Of a stretch of DNA of 64,000 nt, positions 41,963 to 54,413 are shown piece by piece. The position numbers and the translations under genes are program-made. Origin of the DNA: Mauremys mutica (lineage: Eukaryota > Chordata > Testudines > Geoemydidae); contig NC_059084.1 of NCBI RefSeq assembly GCF_020497125.1, forward strand, positions 36,601,341 through 36,665,340, read 5' to 3'. The notes beneath the pieces were generated by a model. The model was not told the origin of the DNA. It did not search any database and saw only the letters and a program-made list of their open reading frames with translations. Numbering within the stretch: the stretch's first letter is position 1; the number at the start of each line of letters is the position of its first letter.

Positions 41963-44576
41963 CACATCCAAAGGTGTGTTTACCCTGCAAGCGAAGGTGT
42001 GACTGTGGCACAGTTAGGTGGTGCCATGCCAGCTTCCATCTACCCAGTGTGGGTAATAATAGCTGGCAGCACAAACTTCACGGCAAGGTAGCTGCCCCAA
42101 TACCAGCCTGCCAGGGACCCTGGGTACCTATCCTGCTGTGCTGCTGTCCAGGCCAACGTGTCCCCTTTGCTGGTTGTTTCCTGTGCTAGCTAGATCAATG
42201 CTAGCATAGGAACACCCACCTGTGCTACCATCACACCTTCATTTGCTGTAAACATGCACCCTGAGTCCTGACCCACTGGCACCTTCTGAATCCAGTCCTA
42301 GCCTGGAAACTCACAGCTCTGCCAGTGCCCCTCAAGCCTGACCCACAGCCCCTGCTGTCCCAGCCCTGGACTCTGTTGTAGTCATTGAGATGGAATATAT
42401 GGGCCCAGAGAGTCAATGGTGCTAACGTGACTCTATTGCTGCCCAATGTTAAACAGTGTTCAACAAGGTTCGGGGTCTGGTGTCCAGGGTCCTCGGCCTG
42501 CTCAGTCCCATGGGAAATGCACCATTAACAATCCTTCTAACCTTTCAGTTCAGATACAGAAATGGAGGAAAAACAGCTCAAACCTTTGAAATGTGACGTA
42601 TTAAGGCAAAAGCCTTATTTTTAACTACATCCCTTGTTCCTTTTCCCTGTAGCTGTGGAGAGGAATTTGAAGGAAGCCCTCTTGCTGTGACAGTCTCTTC
42701 GATGGTATTAAAGATGGTACTAACTGTCCTCTTGGGGAAAAGAGAAGAGGTTAGTTGTGATGGGCTGGAGCTGTTATTGTCTTTTGTTCAAGGTGAATCC
42801 TGTTTCCTAGTAGAAAAAACCCGACAGACACACACACACAAGAGGGGAACAAGAAGAACAGCAAAGAGAGAAAATGCAGCTTCTGTCTCTGGTGTGACTC
42901 TCCCTTCCAGCCTCAGCGCTGCAGAAACCCAGGCATGGCCCACGATCTTACCAGCCACTCTGAGACTTGGCAATTTATATTAGTCTGGGCCCATTTCCTG
43001 TTCTGTCTCACTTTTGTCCCTGTCCATCAACCTTGATTGTTATACGTGATAGGAGGGTTCGTAAACTTTCACTCTTCACAGCAGAGCTTAAAATTAGGCT
43101 AAATTTGTAGGCCCAATTATTACAACAGGTCCTCATTGTCTACAGCTCCTCTGGTGCCCCTCACTCCCAACCCGCAGCTCCTGCGATCCCAGCCCTGGGC
43201 TCTCACATCCCACAAGCTTCATCTGCAGACCCCTCAAGGTGCCTGAAAGTATTGGATGCCATGAAAATTAGTGAGGAACTGGGCACTTGGACAACTTCAA
43301 GGTGGAGTCAAGGCACTCAAACCCCTTGGACTGCAGTGCTGTCACTATAGGAAGAGAGCAGATTAGCCAGCCTCTGGTAGATCAAACTCTCCTGGGATGA
43401 ATGACCCCAGAAAGACTCAAACTTAGAATGCTGGTGATGTACTGACATACATTACAAACCCTGAAATCTAGGTTATTCATTATTATTTCTTTCTCTGTAG
43501 GATAAGAGCAATTCTCTGAAGGAAGGAGAACTGCCATTGGATGCAGTTGCATGTCTGCCCTATTTCTGAGAGGCAGAAATGTGCCCTTGGAATTTGAATA
43601 GTGAAAGAAAGAGAGAGAGATGGGAAAGCACAAAATCAGATAGAAAGAAGGATTGACAGATTATTTCCTCTTGGAACCAAAGCCAGGGCTGGAGTCGTTG
43701 AGGGAACAGGTTGGATTGGAATTTTGGCTTGTTCCAGGGCTCTAGGCAAGATGTACCTCAGAAAAGCATGAGTTTGTTGTTTTCCTTTTTTGGCAATAGA
43801 TACCATTAGAAAGGTGATTATATTGTTGCCATCAATAGTGAGGATTAAACCACACTGGTATGAACCCTGGTTCTACTGACATACACAATCCATAGTAGGG
43901 GTTACATTGGAAATTGGTACAAAATCTGCCTCTCTCTCTGTGCATCTAGTCCCATAAACACTAATTTATTTCTTTTTATCTCTCCATCCATCTAACCCAA
44001 GACATACCCATCGCTCTCTGTCTACGTGTAGTTCTGCCCATCCCTCTGTGGGAGTCTTTGAGGACTGGCAGATGCTACAGAAACATGGGAGGTTGTTATT
44101 GCCATGAGCATCATCTCCAGGGGGCATTCTTGAAAGGTATAATTAATGAAGCTTCATAGCTGGAGATGAAGACACCAGGAATTTTTACCACGCAAATTCA
44201 GAGTCTTTAATGCATGAGAGCTAGGTAACATCCTACTTTCACCTAGCAGGTCACCTTGGTCCCTGTTACCATCTTTCAGTTTCATCAACTTTAAATTTGT
44301 CACCTCAGCTTTTGGCTTCTTTTGGGTGTTTTGGTTTGGAGTCAGGACTCCTGGCTTCTAATGCTGGCTCTGGAATGAAAGTGAAGTCTAGTGGGTTGGG
44401 GCTGGGAGTCTGTATTCCTGGGTTTTGTCTATCCCTTTGTCTGGGGAGAGGTGTGTGATAGGTCAGAGTAGGGCAGCCTGAGAGCCTGGACTCCTGGATT
44501 CTTTTCCTGACTTTCAGTGAGGAGGGGTGTCGTGCTTTGAGCAAAGGGAACTGTGACCCAGGATTCCTGAGTTCTT
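41963..44576. other. Gene-free stretch with dispersed repeat units
   Basis: Diverged single units related to the 68-bp minisatellite occur at about 42290-42370 and 43140-43210. Several units of the CTGGACTCCTGG dispersed repeat lie at 44335-44570. GAGA-rich sequence lies at 43605-43622. No gene is seen. Confidence 0.45.
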
Positions 44577-45415
44577 TCTGCAGTGCTGCAGCTGTCTACA
44601 CAATGAGGTCTCAGCTTGAAGAGTCACTCCAGTGTAGTGATGTCAGGCACTCAGGACAGGGGTGAGATCCAGCTGACTGCAGAGAGAAGGGGGCAGAATT
44701 GTTCTGTGGTAGTTTGATGGCTACATCGCTGTCCTGTAAACGAGGTGGTGTGAGTTCAAATCTCCCTGGGGCTTTGCATAACCATTTCTTTCACACCCTC
44801 TTCAACCCAATGGCTAGCAGTGGGACTGGAGACATCTGCTCAGTGCTAGGTACGTTTTATTGCTCACATGGGCTCAGCTCCAGCTCTCAAGTGTCCTGCA
44901 CAGAGTCCTCTTGAGCTGAGCTCCCATCCTCCAAGTCCATGGGACATTAGGAGGTACAAGAAGTGTGGGATTCGAACAATGTTCCTCCAAATCTTTCAAC
45001 CTCAGGGGAGCTGTAGATACTCAACAAACCCTGTCGGGTACCAGCTGCTGTCCCATTGCACAATGCTCCCCACAGCACAGCACCCCCCAGGGCCAGCTCT
45101 GACCTTCAAGGGGAGCAAACCCTCTACTGAACTCCCACCCTGCTCCCTGTAGTGTAGCACCCCTAGCACGTCACTGGGGCCAGTTTGGATTTTGAGGTTA
45201 GAGCACCCCCTTCTGAGCCCCTCCCTGTGGCACAGCACCCCCAAGATGTGGGGCTGGTACACTGGAGTTAGCACTGCCCACAACAGAGAACCCTGAGTGT
45301 GCCCTGGAGGTTTCTGATTTATTTACAGGTGGTTAATGGCTATGAAAGAAGGAAGTAAATAAAGGAACAAATGGAAGGAAGATCATTCCTAGAGCTGAAG
45401 GCCAACAAGGATCAT
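44577..45415. repeat. Duplicated segment 2, copy a
   Basis: About 840 bp match 54970-55690 in order and orientation, for example GGCTAGCAGTGGGACTGGAG at 44812 and 55200. The segment includes a tRNA-like SINE relic (about 44700-44775, B-box-like GAGTTCAAATCTCCC) and continues into a CR1 that is also shared. The function of the duplicated DNA is unknown. Confidence 0.8.
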
Positions 45416-45842
45416 TAGATCATAGAAATATGGGGCTGGAAGGGATCTCAGGAAGTCATCAAGACTTTAAAAAACTTCCAATGATGGGGATTCCACAATC
45501 TCCCTTGGAAACCTATTCCAGAGCTTAACTACTCTTATGGTTAGAAACGTTTCCCTCATAACTAACTTAAATCTCCCTTGCTGCAGAGGGAGCCCATTAC
45601 ATCGTGTCCTTCCATTGGTAGAGACAGAGAACAATCAATCAGTCCTCTTTGTAACAGCTATAAACACAGCTGAAAACTGCAGTTGGGTCCCCGCTCTGTG
45701 TTATTTTCTCAAGACGAAACCTGCTCAGTGGTTTTATCCGTTCCTCATAGCTAAGGTTTTCTAACTCTTTTAGTTGCTCTCCCCAGGACACGCTGCAATT
45801 TATTCACATCTTTCCTAAAGTCTGGGGCCCAGAACTGGACAT
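45415..45842 (-). mobile_element. CR1 LINE 3' part (shared by duplicated segment 2)
   Basis: The minus-strand CR1 C-terminal region and tail begin near 45415. The equivalent CR1 in copy b is split by the Harbinger transposon at 55803-60494. This copy is truncated by an LTR at 45843. Confidence 0.8.
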
Positions 45843-46262
45843 GTGACGAGTTGGATCACAGAATCCCCTTGGGAACTGCCAACTGATGTGCTGAGACTAC
45901 CCCTGAGCCCGTTTTCCCCGACACCCTGGGGCTTCAGTGCCCTGCCTGGTCTGAGCCAGACACAGTAACCTGCTGCAAACCCAGACCCCAGTCTGAACCA
46001 TGTCCCCCAACAGCTGCAGGCTTAACTGAAAGCAGCTTAAGAAGTGTTCCTGTCTCTAACACTCAGATGCCCAACTCCCAATGGGGTCCAAACCCCAAAT
46101 AAATCTGATTTGCCCTGTATAAAGCTTACACAGTATAAACTCAAAAATTGTTCGCCCTCTATAACACTGATAGAGAGATATGCACAGCTGTTTGCCCCCC
46201 CTCCCCCGCCCCAGGTATTAACACATGCTCTGGGTTAATTAATAAGTAAAAAGTGATTTTAT
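45843..46262 (+). mobile_element. LTR fragment (5' part) cut by CR1
   Basis: It begins TGTGACGAGTTGGATCACAG-like and contains AACTGAAAGCAGCTTAAGAA and TATAACACTGATAGAGAGAT, sequence I recognise as a frequent turtle LTR type. It stops near 46262 where CR1 sequence begins, so the 3' part is missing. Confidence 0.6.
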
Positions 46263-46857
46263 TAAATATATTGGAATTGGAAAAGGTACAGAGAAGAGCA
46301 ACAAAAATGATTAAGGGTATGGAACAGCTTCCATATGAGGAGAGATTGGTAAGACTGAGACTGTTCAGCTTGGAAAAGAGATGACCAACGGGGATATAAT
46401 AGAGGTCTATAAAATCTTGACTGGTGTGGAGAAAGTAAAGGAAGTGTTATTTACTCTTTCTCATAACACAAGAACTAGGAGTTACCCAATGAAATTAATA
46501 GGCAGAAGGTTTAAAACAAACTTAAGTATTTTTTCACACAACGCACAGTCAACTTGTGGAACTCTTTGCTAGCGGATGTTGTGAAGGCCATAACAGTAAC
46601 AAGGTTCAAAAAAGAACTAGATAAGTTCATGGAGGATAGGTCCATCAGTAGGTATTAGCCAGGACGGACAGGGATGGTGTCCCTAGCCTCTGTTTGCCAG
46701 AAACTGGGAATGGGTGACAGGGGATGGATCACTTGATGATTACCTGTTCTGTTCATTCCCCCTGAAGCACCTGGCATTGGTCACTGTCATATACTGGGCT
46801 AGATGGACCTTTGCTCTGACTCAATATGACAGTTCTTATTTCATATTCTTATGTTTG
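46263..46857 (+). mobile_element. CR1 LINE 3' end
   Basis: Plus-strand ORF2 C-terminal sequence (TACAGAGAAGAGCAACAAAA … GTGGAACTCTTTGC) is followed by a 3' UTR with GGGCTAGATGGACC and a tail ending TTCTTATG. It is 5'-truncated, of a different CR1 subfamily from the 693-1850 copy. Confidence 0.85.
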
Positions 46858-47526
46858 ACCTCCTTTTGCCTCACCTTCCATAATCTCTCACCTCTGTGAA
46901 AATTAAAATTGTTTCAAAATAAATATTGATGCTATTTGTCAAAAATGTCAAAAAAAAAAGTTTCCTGCCATTTCTAATCCTGTCTCCAAAGGGCTTGCAA
47001 CCCTTCCCATATTTGTTTCAATCTTATCCCTTATCCAAGTCACTAATGAAAATATTCTACAGTATTGGACCCAGGACTGACCCCTGCGAGACCCCAGCTA
47101 CATCTTCCCAGTTAAACAGCGAATCAGAGATAACTGCTCTCCGAGTATCGTCTTTCCACCGGATGTGCACCCACCTTGTAGAAATTTCATCTAGACCGGC
47201 TTTCCCTAGTTTGCTTTTGAAAATGTCATATGGGACTTTGTCAAAAGCCTCACTAAAACCAAGATCTATCATGTGTGCTCCTTCCCCCTATCAACTAGGC
47301 TAGTAACTCTGTCAAAGAAGGAAATTAGGTTGGTTTGCCAGGATTTGTGCTTTACCAAGCCGTGCCGGCTATCACTGTTATCCCTCTAGGTGTTTACAAA
47401 TCCATTGTTGAATCATTTGTTCCAGTATCTTTCCGGGTATCAAAGTTAGGCTGACTGGTCTATAATTCCTTCTCTCTTCTTTGTTCCCCGTTTCAAAAAT
47501 AGATATTACATTTGCCCTTCTCTATT

Positions 47527-48321
47527 CCTTTGGGCCAGGGGTGGGAAAACTACAGCCCGTGGGCTGTGTCCAGCCAGTCAGACATTTTAATCTGGCCCTT
47601 AAGCTCCCGTCGGGAGCTTGCAACCCTCCATGCATGCCGTGGCTCAGCGCAGATCCCAGAAGCAGCCGGCATGTGCCAGCTCTGGCTCCTATGATAAGGA
47701 CAGCCAGGGGGCTCTGTACGCTGGTCCTGCCCCAAGCGCTGCTCCCACAGCCCCCATTGGCCAGAAACCACAGCCAGTTGGAGCTGCAGGGGTGACATCT
47801 GTGCATGAGGTAGTGTGCAGAGTCGCCTGGCAGCGTCTCCACATAGGAGGTGGATGAGGGATAAGCCACTGCTTCTGGGAGCTGCTTGAGGCAAGTGCCG
47901 CCCAGAACCTGCATCCCTGACCCCCTCCTGGCACCCAACCTCAGCCTTGATTCCCATTCCGCCCTCCAAACCTCCTCACTGCAGACCGGAGCACCCTCCT
48001 GCACCCCAAACCCCTCATCCCCACCCCAGAGTCTGCACCACCAGCCAGAGCCCTCACCCCCATACACGCCAACCCCTGCCCCAGCTCTGATCCTCCTTCC
48101 ATCTTCTGAACCCCTCAGTCCCAGCCCGGAGCACCCTCCTGCATCCCAAACCTCTCATTCCGAGATGCATCCCAAAGACCACACCCTCAGCTGGAGCCCT
48201 CACTCTCTCGTGCACCCCAACCCCAATTTCATGAGCATTCATGGCCTGCTATACAATTTCCGTACCCAGATGTGTCCCTCGAGCCAAAAAGTTTGCCCAC
48301 CCCTGCTCTGGGATCTCCCCT
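47527..48321. mobile_element. hAT-type element (47535-48313)
   Basis: The ends are CAGGGGTGGGAAAAC and, inverted, CAGGGGTGGGCAAAC. The flanks CTTTGGGC and CTCTGGGA form an imperfect 8-bp duplication. CR1 sequence resumes across the element. The 779-bp interior is C-rich and lacks a transposase. Confidence 0.85.
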
Positions 48322-48524
48322 GTACTCCAGGAGTTCTTGAAGATAATTGCTCACAGTTCCAAGATTGCTTCAGCTAGTTGTTTAAGTAACCTAGGATGGG
48401 TTTCCTCAGGCCCTGAAAACCTGAATACATTTAACTCATCTAAATATTCTTTAACCGGTCATTTCCCTACGTTGGCTTGCAGTCCTTCCTCCTTGCTAAT
48501 ATTTACCATGTTGAGGATCTGGTT

Positions 48525-48557
48525 ATTAACCAACCCTAACCCTAACCCTATTAACCA
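48525..48557. repeat. Telomere-like insertion flanked by 8-bp duplication
   Basis: ATTAACCA occurs at 48525-48532 and 48550-48557. Between them lie 17 bp of CCCTAA repeat (ACCCTAACCCTAACCCT). It sits inside CR1 sequence that otherwise continues across it. Confidence 0.8.
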
Positions 48558-48901
48558 TTCTAGGGGTGACGGAAGCAAAAGAGGCATTAAATATCTTGGT
48601 CATCTTGATGTCATCAATTATTTCCTCTCTTTCCCTGCTAAGTAGAGGACCTACATTTTCCTTCATCTTTCTCTTGCTCCTAACATATTTAAAGAACCTC
48701 TTCTTATCACCTTTTCATGTCCCTTGCTAGGTGTAACTAATTTTATGCCTTAGCCCTTCTGCTTTTGTCCCTATATGCTTGTGCTATCGCCTTCCACAGA
48801 GACCATATTCTGTTGTCTCAAATCCATCAGTTTCTGGATCACTGCTTCTCATCCAGCTGGAAAGAAACGTGAGACTGTATTTTACAAACCATTGAAAACT
48901 G

Positions 48902-49090
48902 TTGGTGACTGTGATGGGGTACCACAGGGTTGTGAGTTCAATCCTTGAGGGGGCCACTTAGGGATCTGGGGCAAAAACTGGTTCTGCTAGTGAAGGCAGG
49001 GGGCTGGAGTCGATGACCTTTCGAGGTTCCTTCCAGTTCTAGGAGATTGGTATATCTCCAATTATTAATTAATTAATTAATTAATTAATC
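48902..49090 (+). mobile_element. tRNA-derived SINE (5'-truncated) with (AATT)n tail, in an LTR-like sequence
   Basis: The SINE part starts near 48920 with the B-box region GTGAGTTCAATCC, then GAGGGGGCCACTTAGGGATC and a CR1-like end, with an AATT-repeat tail at 49060-49090. The flanks (GTGATGGGGT before, CTACCCCACACTCACC after) look like the start of a gypsy-type LTR that the SINE entered. Confidence 0.75.
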
Positions 49091-49254
49091 TACCCCACAC
49101 TCACCCTGCAGGCCAGGTGGGCCAATGAACTCTTTGGGCAGCTGATTAAGAGGGATAAGCAGGGCAAGAATAGGTGGGACCTATAAAACCCAGAGGCTGA
49201 AAGCAGAAGGGGCTGCTGGGGAAAGGCAGACACTCCCAGGAGAAAGAGAGGGGG
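49091..49254 (+). mobile_element. LTR-like fragment with TATA box
   Basis: This short plus-strand fragment contains CCTATAAAACCC (about 49180-49191). It abuts the broken 3' end of the Mag-type gypsy pol at about 49255. Its own 3' part is missing. Confidence 0.45.
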
Positions 49255-52200
49255 TTTCAGCAGATCAAAGCAAGTGCGCAGCTGTCGTCCCATCATTAGA
49301 AAGGCTGGGGAAGCCTGGGTCGTAGCATGAGGTGTGTTTCTATAGGAAAGTAAGAAGGTATCCAGACGCTTTTGAATGGAGTGTTGTCCCTTTGCTGATT
49401 TCAAAGCGTTTTTCATTGTCTGCACAAATCTTTCAGCTAATCCGTTGGTGGATGGATGATATGGTGCTGACGTGATGTGGTGTATCCCATTTGCCTTCAT
49501 AAAATTTTGAAACTCCTGAGAGACGAACTGCGGTCCGTTGTCGCTCACAAGTTGTTCTGGCAGACCAAAACGACTAAAGAGTCCTCGTAGTTTTTGGATA
49601 GTACTCTCTGCAGTAGTGGACTGCATTATAGAGACTTCTGGCCATTTAGAATGGGCATCTACTGCCACCAAGAACATGCTTCCTTCAAGGGGGCCAGCAA
49701 AGTCAACGTGAATACGTTGCCACGGGTTTTCAGGCCAGTCCCATGGGTGTAGGGGTGCCCACTGGGGTGCATTTCTTACACCCTGACATGACATACAAGC
49801 TTTTGCCTTCTCTTCAATAGCACCGTCCCATCTAGGCCACCAAAAATAGCTTCGTGCAATTTCCTTCATGCGCACTATTCCACAGTGACCGGAATGTAGC
49901 TGTTCTAACATCTGTGATCTCAGGGGTGGTGGAATAATGACACGCCTCCCCCACAACAAACAACCAGATTGGACCGATAACTCCGTCCGCCTGGACATGT
50001 AGGGAACAAGGTCGGTTGAGACCGGAGAGGTTTGTCGAGATTTTCCATGCATCACCAGGTCCATAACTTGGGATAATACTGGGTCAACGCGGGTTGCCTT
50101 CTTTATCTGAGTAGCAGTGATGGGTGTATTCTCTACCTGTTCAAAGTAGAAGATTTCCTTTTGGGCACTATCTTTATGTTTGACCGATAAAGGCAACCTT
50201 GAGAGGCCATCTGCATTGCCGTGCAGAGTGGATTTCCGATATTTGATTTCATATGTGTGTGCAGAAAGTATCAATGCCCAACGTTGCATACGACTAGCAG
50301 CTAATGGGGGAATGCCTGTGTAGGGTCCAAAAATTGATGTCAGAGGTCGATGGTCTGTAAGAAGAGTAAACTTTCGCCCAAACAGGTACTGATGAAACTT
50401 CCTAATTCCAAAAACAATTCCTAATGCCTCACATTTGATTTGGGCGTAGTTAGTTTCTGCTTTGCTTAGAGTGCGTGAAGCAAAAGCAATAGGTCTTTCT
50501 TCTCCCGAAGGCATAATGTGTGACACGACCGCTCCCACTCCATAAGGGGAAGCATCGCAGGCCAATTGCAGGGGTAAGGATGGATCAAAGTGCGTTAGAA
50601 CTTCAGAATTTAACAATGCATCCTTAGCTTTGTTAAATGCAACATCACAGGCTTCAGTCCACTTCCAGGCCTTGTTCTGCCCAAGGAGCTCATGAAGTGG
50701 TTTTAACAGTGTGGCTAACTGAGAGATGAACTTTCCATAATAGTTCAGTAGTCCTAGAAATGAGCGCAGCTGGCTTACATTTTGAGGTGGGGGAGCCTCC
50801 ACAATAGCTTTAACTTTTGCAGGGGCCTTATGAAGACCTGCAGAATCGATGATGTGTCCCAAATATTCAACAGAGGGCTTGAAGAATTCACACTTGTCTT
50901 TGCGAACTCGTAGGCCATACTCTTCCAGTCTTTGTAGGGTAGCCTCTAAATTCTTTAAGTGATCCTCTTCATTTCTTCCAGTGACCAGGATATCATCCAG
51001 ATAGCACTGAACTCCTGACAAGCCACACAAGATCTGGTCCATAGCCCTCTGGAACAGGGCGGGAGCCGATGTGATTCCGAAGGGTAGGCGACAGTATCGA
51101 TAAAGCCCCTTATGAGTCACAATAGTCAACAGCTCTTGGGACTTTTCATCGACGTGCATCTGTAAATATGCTTGACTCAGATCAATCTTACTGAACTTTT
51201 GTCCCCCAGCCAGGCCTGCGAAGAGGTCATCGATGCGGGGAAGCGGGTATTGCTCTGCACACAACACTGGGTTGACCGTGACTTTAAAATCACCGCAAAT
51301 CCGGAGAGAGCCATCTTTCTTCACGATTGGAACGATAGGAGTGGCCCATGAGCTATGGGTAACTGGTATTAGGACTCCATTGGTGACCAGGCGCTCCAGG
51401 TCTGCTTCAACTTTTGGCCTGATGGCATATGGCACAGTTCGGGCTTTCAGATATTTTGGTGGACTGCCAGGTTTAATGTTCAATGTCACAGTGATTCCCT
51501 TCATACTTCCCAAATCATCTCCAAAAACAGCAGCATGTTTCCTTAGTATAGGGGTTAGACTGGTTTCTTCTTTAGTCATCCGGTGCACTTCTGCCCAGTT
51601 CAGCTGAATCTTCCCAAGCCAAGACCTACCCATTAAGGCTGGGTAGTTACCTCTCACCACAAACAGTGGCAATTTAGCCGCCTGTCCATTGAGCTCCACC
51701 TTAACATCAATAGTGCCCAACATGGGCACAGCTTCACCTGTATACGTCTTCAGAACAGTTTTTGTTGCCTTAAGCGGAAGATGCTGTAGCTTTTCCTTAT
51801 ACACAGTCTCAGGAACCAGCGAGACAGCTGCACCGGTGTCTAGTTCCATGCGTATAGGTTTGCCCTCCAATAAGGGGGTTACCCAGTATTCATGTGAGCC
51901 CGCTGCCAAAGACAAAACATGCAGTGGCACTTCCTCTTGTGAGGAGGTGTCACCTTGATCATCCTGGGTCTGCTCTAGGGTATGCAAGGTTCCTCTTTTT
52001 GTCGGCCAGACCACAGGCCTCTTTTTCTTTTGTTTACAGGCATACTCAATGTGTCCCTTTTTGCCACAGTGTCGACACACCAGGTCCTTACACCAGCATT
52101 CTGATGCCTGGTGACCCAGCTTACCACAGCGGTAACATTCTTGACTCTGCACCGTTTTGTGGGTCAGTTCTTGTGACACTTTTTGCACCCTAGGGGATGC

Positions 52201-52356
52201 ACCGATGTATTGTGCCTCCCTTGAAGCCAGTTCCATGGAGACAGCAATATCAACAGCCTTCTGTAATGTAAGCTGAGCCTCTGTCAGTAGGCGCTTCCGT
52301 ATAGCTTCACTGTAGAGGCCACACACTAACCTGTCACGCAGGGCATCATTTAACAT
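49255..52356 (-). pseudogene. Mag-type Ty3/gypsy pol (nucleocapsid-PR-RT-RH-IN), long intact frame
   Basis: A continuous frame of over 1000 residues runs from 52356; similarity to the family ends near 49255. Residues counted from 52356: two CCHC zinc knuckles (C74-C107), aspartic protease DTG at 173-175, RT with motif A KIDLSQAY (D392) and YLDD (452-455), RNase H starting ACDAS (D601), and integrase with HHCC (H821, H824, C854, C857) and DD35E (D885, D939, E975). All catalytic residues examined are present. The order PR-RT-RH-IN is the normal gypsy one, unlike the element at 13.3-19.1 kb. After DLLKP the frame passes into unrelated sequence, so the integrase C-terminus and 3' LTR are lost. 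The gag frame upstream is shifted by one base. Confidence 0.9.
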
Positions 52357-52366
52357 CTCTTTAAAT

Positions 52367-52723
52367 TCACAGTGTTCTGCTAGCTTTTTTTAAAATGGCT
52401 ACAAATTGTACAACTGTTTCATCTTCCTTTTGGTCTCTTTTGTGGAACCTATATCTTTCAGCAATTACCAGTGGTTTTGGGGAGAAATGAGACCCCAGGA
52501 TTTCCACAATGTCACTGTAAGATTTAGTCTCAGGCTTAACAGGGTGTAGTAAGCTGCGTAGCAGAGAGTAGGTTTTAGCCCCTACAACAGTTAAGAATAT
52601 TGGCACCTTCTTCGCTTCTGTAATGTCATTTGCAATACCAAAAAGCTCAAAACGCTCAGTATACACATGCCACTGCTCTGTATTCTCATCAAAAGGCTCC
52701 AGGGGCCTGGTCAGAGTAGCCAT
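52367..52723 (-). pseudogene. Mag-type gypsy gag, N-terminal part, frameshifted
   Basis: The frame starting MATLTRPLEPFDEN encodes the capsid-like region (…EERYRFHKRDQKEDETVVQF-type) and stops at 52367. A run of seven A residues (minus strand; plus T run at 52386-52392) lies where the frame leaves that of pol. Dropping one A would join the two frames, so a single-base insertion in a homopolymer is the simplest cause. Confidence 0.82.
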
Positions 52724-52847
52724 GATTTTTAGTTTCACTTTCACAGTCAGTGCAAACAAGCAGCTTTTTTTCTTTGTTTGGTCTTTACCTTGACTTCTAC
52801 TTCCTTCTGTTACTGGAGCAGCACAGGAATCCCACCCTCGTCGCCAG

Positions 52848-53038
52848 TGTTAAGTCCTAGGAGCAGCCGGTGTAGGAAGCAATCACTTGAGGCCAGAGAG
52901 CAGACAGCTAACCAAAACCTCCATTTTATTTACAGATGCAGAGAGCTCACTCAGCCGGTTGAAACCGGCTGAGCTATCCCTTAATAGTCTAACTCAGTTG
53001 CCATAGTAACAAAACCCATGACAACCAAATACACAACA
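52848..53038 (-). mobile_element. 5' LTR of Mag-type gypsy, 191 bp
   Basis: Minus strand: begins TGTTGTGTATTTGGTTGTC (53038) and ends GGACTTAACA (52848), with poly(A)-type AATAAA in GTAAATAAAATGG. Directly inside is the primer-binding region TGGCGACGAGGGTGGGA. No second LTR was found near 49.2 kb. Confidence 0.8.
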
Positions 53039-53754
53039 CTAACCTTGGGTCCCATGTGGTCCTGCCTTTCAGGGCTAAGCAGAGCTGAGGCAAGGTCTCT
53101 CTGGCCCAGGTGCACACCACATCATGGCAGTGGGGACCGTGTACTCCAATCACCCAGGCCCTGAAACTAGAGTGCTCCCAGAGTCCCACCCAAGCTGCAG
53201 ACTCTGCTTTATTGTGTCCCTCTTCAGGCACAATGTAAGCAAGTATCACAGAGACTCTGCAAGGGAATTTCCAATGCACACCCACTTTATTCGTGGGGAA
53301 AGCACAAGAGAGGTACAGAGCTGTAGAAAATCCACAAAACCTGCAGGGAAACACCTTTCTCCAGTAAAAAGTGACAAAGAGTCCTGTGGCACCTAATAGA
53401 CAAACAGACGTATGGGAGCATGAGCTTTCGTGGGTGAATAGTCACTTTGTCAGACGCATGTAGTGGAAAATTCCTCCAGTGTCATCATCCCTCCAAGAAG
53501 CCTTTGGGGTTTGGACTGTCCTTTCAGGGCTCCCTTGCACTCCTTTTCTCCTACTCAGCGATGAGGTTCTGCTCAGGGCAGCTCTCTGTCCCCCTAACCT
53601 GTTAAAATGTGGTGGTCCTGCTGCTCAAAGAGCATGTCCCTTTTTAATAGCAGCTCCTAAACCTCCTTTGTTCCTTCTTTGGTGTTGGGGATTTTTCACT
53701 GCCACAGCATTCCCCATCCTTCAGGCAACCTGGGAGAGCCAGCTTGCTTGAGCT
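53039..53754. other. LTR-like sequence with an inserted dispersed repeat (53366-53472)
   Basis: The flanking sequence is LTR-like in style but unassigned. Within it, 53366-53472 (AAAGAGTCCTGTGGCACCTA … GAGCTTTCGTGGGTGAATA) is a copy of the turtle repeat that forms the palindrome at 22549. No gene is present. Confidence 0.5.
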
Positions 53755-54412
53755 TGTAGGTTCATAGATTCCAAGGGACCACTGCAATAATATGGTCTGA
53801 CCTCTTGGATAGGACAGTCCAGAGAAATTCTCCCCAATAATTCCTTGTGCAGGTCCTTCAGAAAAATATCCAATCTTGATTTCAGAATTGCCAGTGATGG
53901 AGAATCCACAACAGCCCTCGCTAACTTGTTCTAATAGTTAATTACCCTCACTGTTAAATAGTTATGCCTTATTTGCTCTATGTATGCCTCATTTGTCTAC
54001 CTTCCAGCTACTGGATCTTGCTAGACTGAAGATCCCATTATCATATTTGTTCCCCATGTAGGTGCTTATCTCCTGCAATCACCTTACCCCTTAACTTTTC
54101 TCTTTGTTAAGCTAAATAGATTGAGCTCCTTGAGCCTATCACTATAAGTTATGTTTTCTAATCCTTTAATCATTTGCACGCCTTTTCTCTTACCTGTCTC
54201 CAATGTATCAACATCTTACTTGAATTGTAGACACTGGAACTGGATGCAATATTCCAGCAGCAACAGTATCAAAACCAGAGGTAAAATAACATCTCTGCTC
54301 CTATTCGAGTCCCTTTTTCTGCATCCCAGGAATGCATTAGTTCTTTTGGCTACAGTGTCACACTGGCAGCTCACATTCAGCTGATTATCCACCATGACCC
54401 ACACTCCTTAGC
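53755..54412 (-). mobile_element. CR1 LINE 3' part
   Basis: Minus-strand CR1 C-terminal ORF2 and 3' UTR, with the tail side at about 53755 (TTCATAGATTCCAAGGGACC). It is diverged and truncated at the hAT element starting at 54414. Confidence 0.75.
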
Positions 54413-54413
54413 A

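Larger units (their letters stand above)
46935..48870 (-). mobile_element. CR1 LINE ORF2 segment, interrupted by a hAT element and telomeric DNA
   Basis: On the minus strand this is CR1 ORF2 reverse-transcriptase sequence, for example VDLGFSEAFDKVPYDI-type (47272 to 47057) and GSVLGPIL. It continues on both sides of a hAT element (47535-48313) and of a 17-bp telomere-like insertion (48533-48549). Many frame breaks are present. Confidence 0.8.
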
